From positions 1 to 15,862 of the forward strand of contig URZJ01000021.1 in NCBI GenBank assembly GCA_900552395.1: a stretch of 15,862 nt of DNA. The letters are read 5' to 3'. Each line of letters opens with the position of its first letter. The stretch's first letter is position 1. The notes under the pieces were generated by a model that was not told the DNA's origin, ran no database searches, and saw only the letters and a list, made by a program, of their open reading frames with translations. Positions 12,623-15,862 of the stretch are shown in pieces. The translations under genes and the position numbers were made by a program. Source of the DNA: an uncultured Collinsella sp. GTDB lineage: Bacteria > Actinomycetota > Coriobacteriia > Coriobacteriales > Coriobacteriaceae.

Positions 12623-14059
12623 TTAGGCCTCCCCGCCGGTTACGCCAGCGCCATCTGCGCCTGCAGCCGCCAGGTCCACGCCCTCGGCAACCGTCGCCAC
12701 GGCGTCGCCCGGCCAGGCAACCTTGGTCAGGTCGGCCGCGGCGAGCGACTCGGCGCTCACGGCATCCTTGCCCTGCTCCAACACGCGGCGACGCAGTGCG
12801 GCCGAAAGCGCATGCGCCCACAGGCCCTCGGCCTCGGCCAGACGCTGCGTAGCGGGAGCGTCGGAGAGCAGGCCCTCGGGCGTATAGCATATAACGCTCG
12901 AGCGCTTAACGAACTCTTCGACCGAAAGCGGGTTGGAGAACATGGCCGTGCCGCCGGTCGGCAACGTGTGGTTGGGACCGGCAACGTAATCGCCGAGCGG
13001 CTCGGAGCTCCAAGCGCCCACAAAGATGGCGCCGGCGTTGCGAATGCCGCCGAGCAGGCCCATCGCATCCTTGCAGTGCAGCTCAAGGTGCTCGGGCGCC
13101 ACGGTGTTCACGGCCTCGACGGCGGCCGCCATGTCGGCGGCCACCACGATGGCGCCTTCGTTATCGAGCGAAGCGCACGTAATCTCGGCACGCGGGGACT
13201 GCGCTACCAGAATGTCGATACCCGCCTCGACCTCACGCGCAAACTGCTCGTCGCAGGTCACCAGATAGCAGGCCGCCAGCGGATCGTGCTCGGCCTGAGC
13301 CATCAGGTCGGCCGCGACCACCATAGGCTTGGCCGTGGCATCGGCCAGCACGCAGACCTCGGAGGGACCGGCGACCATGTCGATACCCACGTCACCCGAG
13401 ACAATCTGCTTGGCAGCGGCAACAAAGGCGTTGCCCGGGCCGGTGATTTTGTCGACGCGCGGAATGGTCTCGGTACCGTACGCCAGCGCGGCCACGGCCT
13501 GGGCGCCGCCCACCATATAGATTTCGTCCACGCCGCCGAGCTTGGCCGCCGCGAGCGTATACGGGCTAATCAGTCCATCCTTTTGCGGCGGGGTCACCAT
13601 GACCACGCGCTCAACGCCGGCAACCTTGGCGGGAATGGCGTTCATAAGCACGGTGGAAGGGTACTGCGCGCGACCGCCCGGCACGTAGATGCCGGCCGCA
13701 GCAAGCGGGGTCACCTTAACGCCGAGCATCGTGCCGTCCGGGCGCGTGGTAAACCAGCTCTGCTCGACCTCGCGCTGGTGGAACTCGCGAATCTGGCGCG
13801 CAGCCTTTTCGAGCGCGGCGACAAAGGCCGGATCGAGGCCTTCGAGCGCGGCATCGATCTGCTCCTGCGGCAGACGGAAGCTCTGCAGCTCAACACCGTC
13901 AAAACGCTGGCAGTAATCGCGCACCGCGGCATCGCCGTTGGCACGCACGTTGGCCACGATATCGCGAGCGGCGTCGACGATGTTTTGCGGCAGCACGCCC
14001 TTACGGTTGAGCTGGTTGGTAACGAGGCGCTCACCGGGAGCAAGCTTGATGGTCTTCAT
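12623..14059 (-). CDS. hisD: Histidinol dehydrogenase
   Basis: 478-residue NAD- and zinc-dependent enzyme that oxidises histidinol to histidine in two steps. Signatures include IYVPGGRA (124-131), GGAQAVAALAYGT (184-196), ITGPGN (205-210), DMVAGPSEV (227-235), zinc ligands Q255 and H258 (AQAEHDP), the catalytic pair E323-H324 (APEHLEL), D357 (GDYVAGPNH) and H416. The core ends near residue 430, as in E. coli HisD (434). About 45 further residues form an Ala/Gly/Asp-rich tail that looks disordered and is of unknown use. The ATG at 14059 follows AGGGGA by about 8 bases. It lies 105 bases downstream of hisZG, across a strong hairpin. Confidence 0.96.
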   Translation of the reverse strand: MKTIKLAPGERLVTNQLNRKGVLPQNIVDAARDIVANVRANGDAAVRDYCQRFDGVELQSFRLPQEQIDAALEGLDPAFVAALEKAARQIREFHQREVEQSWFTTRPDGTMLGVKVTPLAAAGIYVPGGRAQYPSTVLMNAIPAKVAGVERVVMVTPPQKDGLISPYTLAAAKLGGVDEIYMVGGAQAVAALAYGTETIPRVDKITGPGNAFVAAAKQIVSGDVGIDMVAGPSEVCVLADATAKPMVVAADLMAQAEHDPLAACYLVTCDEQFAREVEAGIDILVAQSPRAEITCASLDNEGAIVVAADMAAAVEAVNTVAPEHLELHCKDAMGLLGGIRNAGAIFVGAWSSEPLGDYVAGPNHTLPTGGTAMFSNPLSVEEFVKRSSVICYTPEGLLSDAPATQRLAEAEGLWAHALSAALRRRVLEQGKDAVSAESLAAADLTKVAWPGDAVATVAEGVDLAAAGADGAGVTGGEA

Positions 14060-14092
14060 TTCGGTATCCCCTATCGGTCGAGGTTGTGTTCG

Positions 14093-14137
14093 AAAAACGA
14101 GAGACCGGGCGGCGGCGCCAGTCGGCCCGCCGCCCGG
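14093..14137 (-). terminator. Terminator-like hairpin between hisZG and hisD (attenuator or partial terminator)
   Basis: In the minus-strand transcript, bases 14137-14127 and 14115-14105 form a perfect 11-bp GC-only stem (CCGGGCGGCGG with its complement). Beyond a single bulged base, 3 more bp (GCC/GGC) close a 4-base loop. A run of five T (14097-14093) follows after a 7-base gap (TCTCTCG). The gap before the U-tract makes it weaker than a canonical terminator. Since hisD-hisE downstream have no obvious own promoter, partial termination or RNA processing to lower distal gene expression is the likely role. Confidence 0.6.
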
Positions 14138-14164
14138 ACGTTGGGGCGCCCGTGCGTGCTCGCG

Positions 14165-15862
14165 CTATTGTGCCGAGCCCGCAACGGGCTCAAAATGCTT
14201 GTCCTTCACGGCTGCCGCCAAGCGATCTGCCAGATTGCGTACGCGCGGATCCAGACGTGCGGCACCCGGATTGACAAAGAAGCGGGCCGTGCAGTCCATA
14301 ATGCGACCAGTAATAACGAGGTCGTTATCGCGCAGCGTGGCGCCCGTGGCGGTAATATCCACGATGCGATCGGTCATGCCGACGATGGGTCCCAACTCGA
14401 TGTTACCGTGCAGCGAGACGATATCGGCGTTCACACCGCGCTCGGCATACCAGGCGCTCGCGATGCGCGGATACTTGGTGGCCACGCGAAGCGACCCGCG
14501 ACGGGCATAGTTGCGCTCGGCCTGGCCGGCGCGCCACGCGGGCTCCGCCTCAATGAAAGTGCACAGGCCGTAGCCCAGATCGACCAGCTGCAGCAGGTTG
14601 AGGTCTGCCTCGATAAGCGAGTCCCAACCGCAGATGCCGCAATCGGCACCGCCGCAGCCCACAAAGGCGGGCGCATCGCTGGGGCGCACGATGACAAACT
14701 CGATATCTCCGACCGCGCCCTCACCGGCACGCGTGTCGCGGCCGCGCACGATTAGGTGACGGCCCGGATCGCGCAACTCAGAGACGTCCAGGCCCGCGGC
14801 TTCGAGCACGTCGAGCGTATCGGCCTTGAGTGAGCCCTTGGGCACGGCGATGCGCAGCGGGCCCTCGGCGCCACGGCCCGCGGCGTGATCGCCATCGGAA
14901 GCGGCATCCTCGGCCGAGGTGCGCGCGGCCTCCAGGCGCTCGAGCGAAAAGGCGAAGCCCGCCGCCGGCACCTCGATACCGGCGCCAAATGCGCCGGTAA
15001 AGATGGAGTCATAGCGTCCGCCCGAACCGACCGGATCGGGCAAGCCGCCGGCATAGGCCTTAAAGACCAGACCCGTGTAGTAATCGAAAGAGTTCATGAT
15101 AGAGAAGTCGAACGACAGCACCTGGGCGTCCTCGGGTGCCAGGCCCTCGACCAGGACGCGCAGCTCGCGCGTCAGCGGCGCGACGATACCGGCGGTCTCC
15201 AGCAGCGCGTCCACGCGGTCAAGCACCTCGGCTCCGCCGTGTAGGCGCGGCAGCTCGCTAATGGCGGCCTTGACGGCATCGGACTCGGCGCTTGCCGTCA
15301 CGCGGGCATCGAGGCCCACAAAGTCGTTGGCGTGCACGCAGCGCAGGGCCTCGGCAGCCAGCTCGCGATCCTCGCACGCCGCGAGCAGCTCCTTAAACGG
15401 ACGCACGCTACCTGCGATAATGCGCGCAGCGGGCAGCGCCAGCTTGCGCACCGCCTTGGCCACGAGCGAGACAATCTCGACATCGCCCGCGGTGTCGCCC
15501 GCACCGATAAGCTCAAAGCCCAGCTGTGTAAACTGGCGCGAGCCGCTGGCATTGCGCTGGCACTCACGAACCACCGGCGCCTCGTAGCGAAGGCGTAGGG
15601 GCAGGTCGGCCGCGCGCATGCGGGTCGAAACCAGACGCACGATCGGCAATGTGTTGTCGGGACGGACCACCAGCAGGCGACCGTCGTCATCAAAGAGCTT
15701 AAACGGCGTGTCCGCAATGCGGCCGCCTTCCTCGAGCGAACCCTTGTCCTCGAGCAGCGGCGTTTCGACCGGAAGGTAATGATGCTCCCTGAAGCAGCCC
15801 TTCACCGTCAGCGCAATCTCCTCGCGCGCCTGAGCCTCCTCGGGCAATATGTCCCGGAATCC
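14165..15862 (-). CDS. hisG: HisZ-HisG fusion: ATP phosphoribosyltransferase with its regulatory subunit (5' end beyond window)
   Basis: First enzyme of the pathway, joining ATP and PRPP. The frame is open to the window edge and the first visible residues, GFRDILPEEA, are the normal N-terminal motif of HisZ. The true start therefore lies a few codons to the right of the window; the TTG at 15847 is internal. The 565 visible residues form a HisZ part (about 1-310, histidyl-tRNA synthetase-like, with RYEAPVVRECQ and FTQLGFELIG in the motif 2 region and GSGGRYD), a short acidic linker (about 311-332) and a short-form HisG (about 334-555). HisG marks are LRIAVPKGSLKADTL, VRPSDAPAFVGCGGADCGICGWD, RVATKYPRIA and the PRPP loop VDITATGATLRDNDL. 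The histidine-binding C-terminal domain of long HisG is absent, as expected when HisZ is present. In other bacteria short HisG and HisZ are separate proteins in a hetero-octamer; here they share one chain. Confidence 0.92.
   Translation of the reverse strand, partial: GFRDILPEEAQAREEIALTVKGCFREHHYLPVETPLLEDKGSLEEGGRIADTPFKLFDDDGRLLVVRPDNTLPIVRLVSTRMRAADLPLRLRYEAPVVRECQRNASGSRQFTQLGFELIGAGDTAGDVEIVSLVAKAVRKLALPAARIIAGSVRPFKELLAACEDRELAAEALRCVHANDFVGLDARVTASAESDAVKAAISELPRLHGGAEVLDRVDALLETAGIVAPLTRELRVLVEGLAPEDAQVLSFDFSIMNSFDYYTGLVFKAYAGGLPDPVGSGGRYDSIFTGAFGAGIEVPAAGFAFSLERLEAARTSAEDAASDGDHAAGRGAEGPLRIAVPKGSLKADTLDVLEAAGLDVSELRDPGRHLIVRGRDTRAGEGAVGDIEFVIVRPSDAPAFVGCGGADCGICGWDSLIEADLNLLQLVDLGYGLCTFIEAEPAWRAGQAERNYARRGSLRVATKYPRIASAWYAERGVNADIVSLHGNIELGPIVGMTDRIVDITATGATLRDNDLVITGRIMDCTARFFVNPGAARLDPRVRNLADRLAAAVKDKHFEPVAGSAQ

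Noticed and set aside
12599..14755. Long open frame of 718 codons on the plus strand, antisense to hisD and hisZG
   Set aside because: It mirrors the GC-biased third positions of the real genes, has no recognisable domain and overlaps two well-supported enzymes.
15845..15847. TTG at 15847 as the start of the HisZ-HisG protein
   Set aside because: The residues upstream (GFRDI) belong to the conserved HisZ N-terminus, so the gene is simply cut by the window edge.
1..15862. CRISPR arrays, tRNA or rRNA genes, insertion sequences, attachment sites
   Set aside because: No regularly spaced repeats, cloverleaf-like segments, transposase or integrase motifs were seen on either strand.

Overview
The window is GC-rich, densely coded DNA of a bacterial chromosome. 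The gene content suggests a gut anaerobe of the Coriobacteriia (Actinomycetota), most likely Collinsella-like: short intergenic gaps, AGGAGG-type ribosome sites, strong G/C bias at third codon positions, and a histidine operon that begins with a HisZ-HisG fusion. The genus is an inference from style and content, not from a marker gene. I see no rRNA, tRNA, CRISPR array, insertion sequence or phage gene.

Region 1 (1-2164, minus strand): a short cluster runs leftwards. It holds an orphan LarC C-terminal-domain protein, a YfcE-type metallophosphoesterase and the MazG nucleotide pyrophosphohydrolase, and it ends in a clear intrinsic terminator at 141-187. The 140 bases beyond belong to the next locus and carry repeated motifs.

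Region 2 (2165-2548): a 384-base divergent intergenic region. It contains a striking four-copy TCCAAA/TTTGGA palindromic array (2268-2339), a second inverted repeat, and a leader for the gene to the right.

Region 3 (2549-7575, plus strand): a 1191-residue ABC exporter in which two CydD/CydC-like halves are fused. It is translationally coupled to a YgbA-type cysteine-rich protein; the E. coli member of that family is controlled by nitric oxide. A PHP-family histidinol-phosphatase gene follows.

Region 4 (7603-15862, minus strand): a histidine biosynthesis operon in the order hisZG-hisD-hisC-hisB-hisH-hisA-hisF-hisI-orf75-hisE. The first gene runs off the right edge of the window. Most junctions overlap or lie within a few bases. 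Three larger gaps carry structure: a terminator-like hairpin between hisZG and hisD, a small hairpin at hisB-hisH, and a long nested palindrome between hisF and hisI. HisB here is dehydratase only, so the convergent PHP gene supplies the missing histidinol-phosphate phosphatase. All steps from PRPP + ATP to histidine are therefore encoded in about 9 kb on two strands.

The items most worth a second look are the exporter-ygbA pair with its operator-like array, the orphan LarC domain, the HisZ-HisG fusion, the unrecognised 75-residue protein inside the his operon, and the hisF-hisI palindrome.
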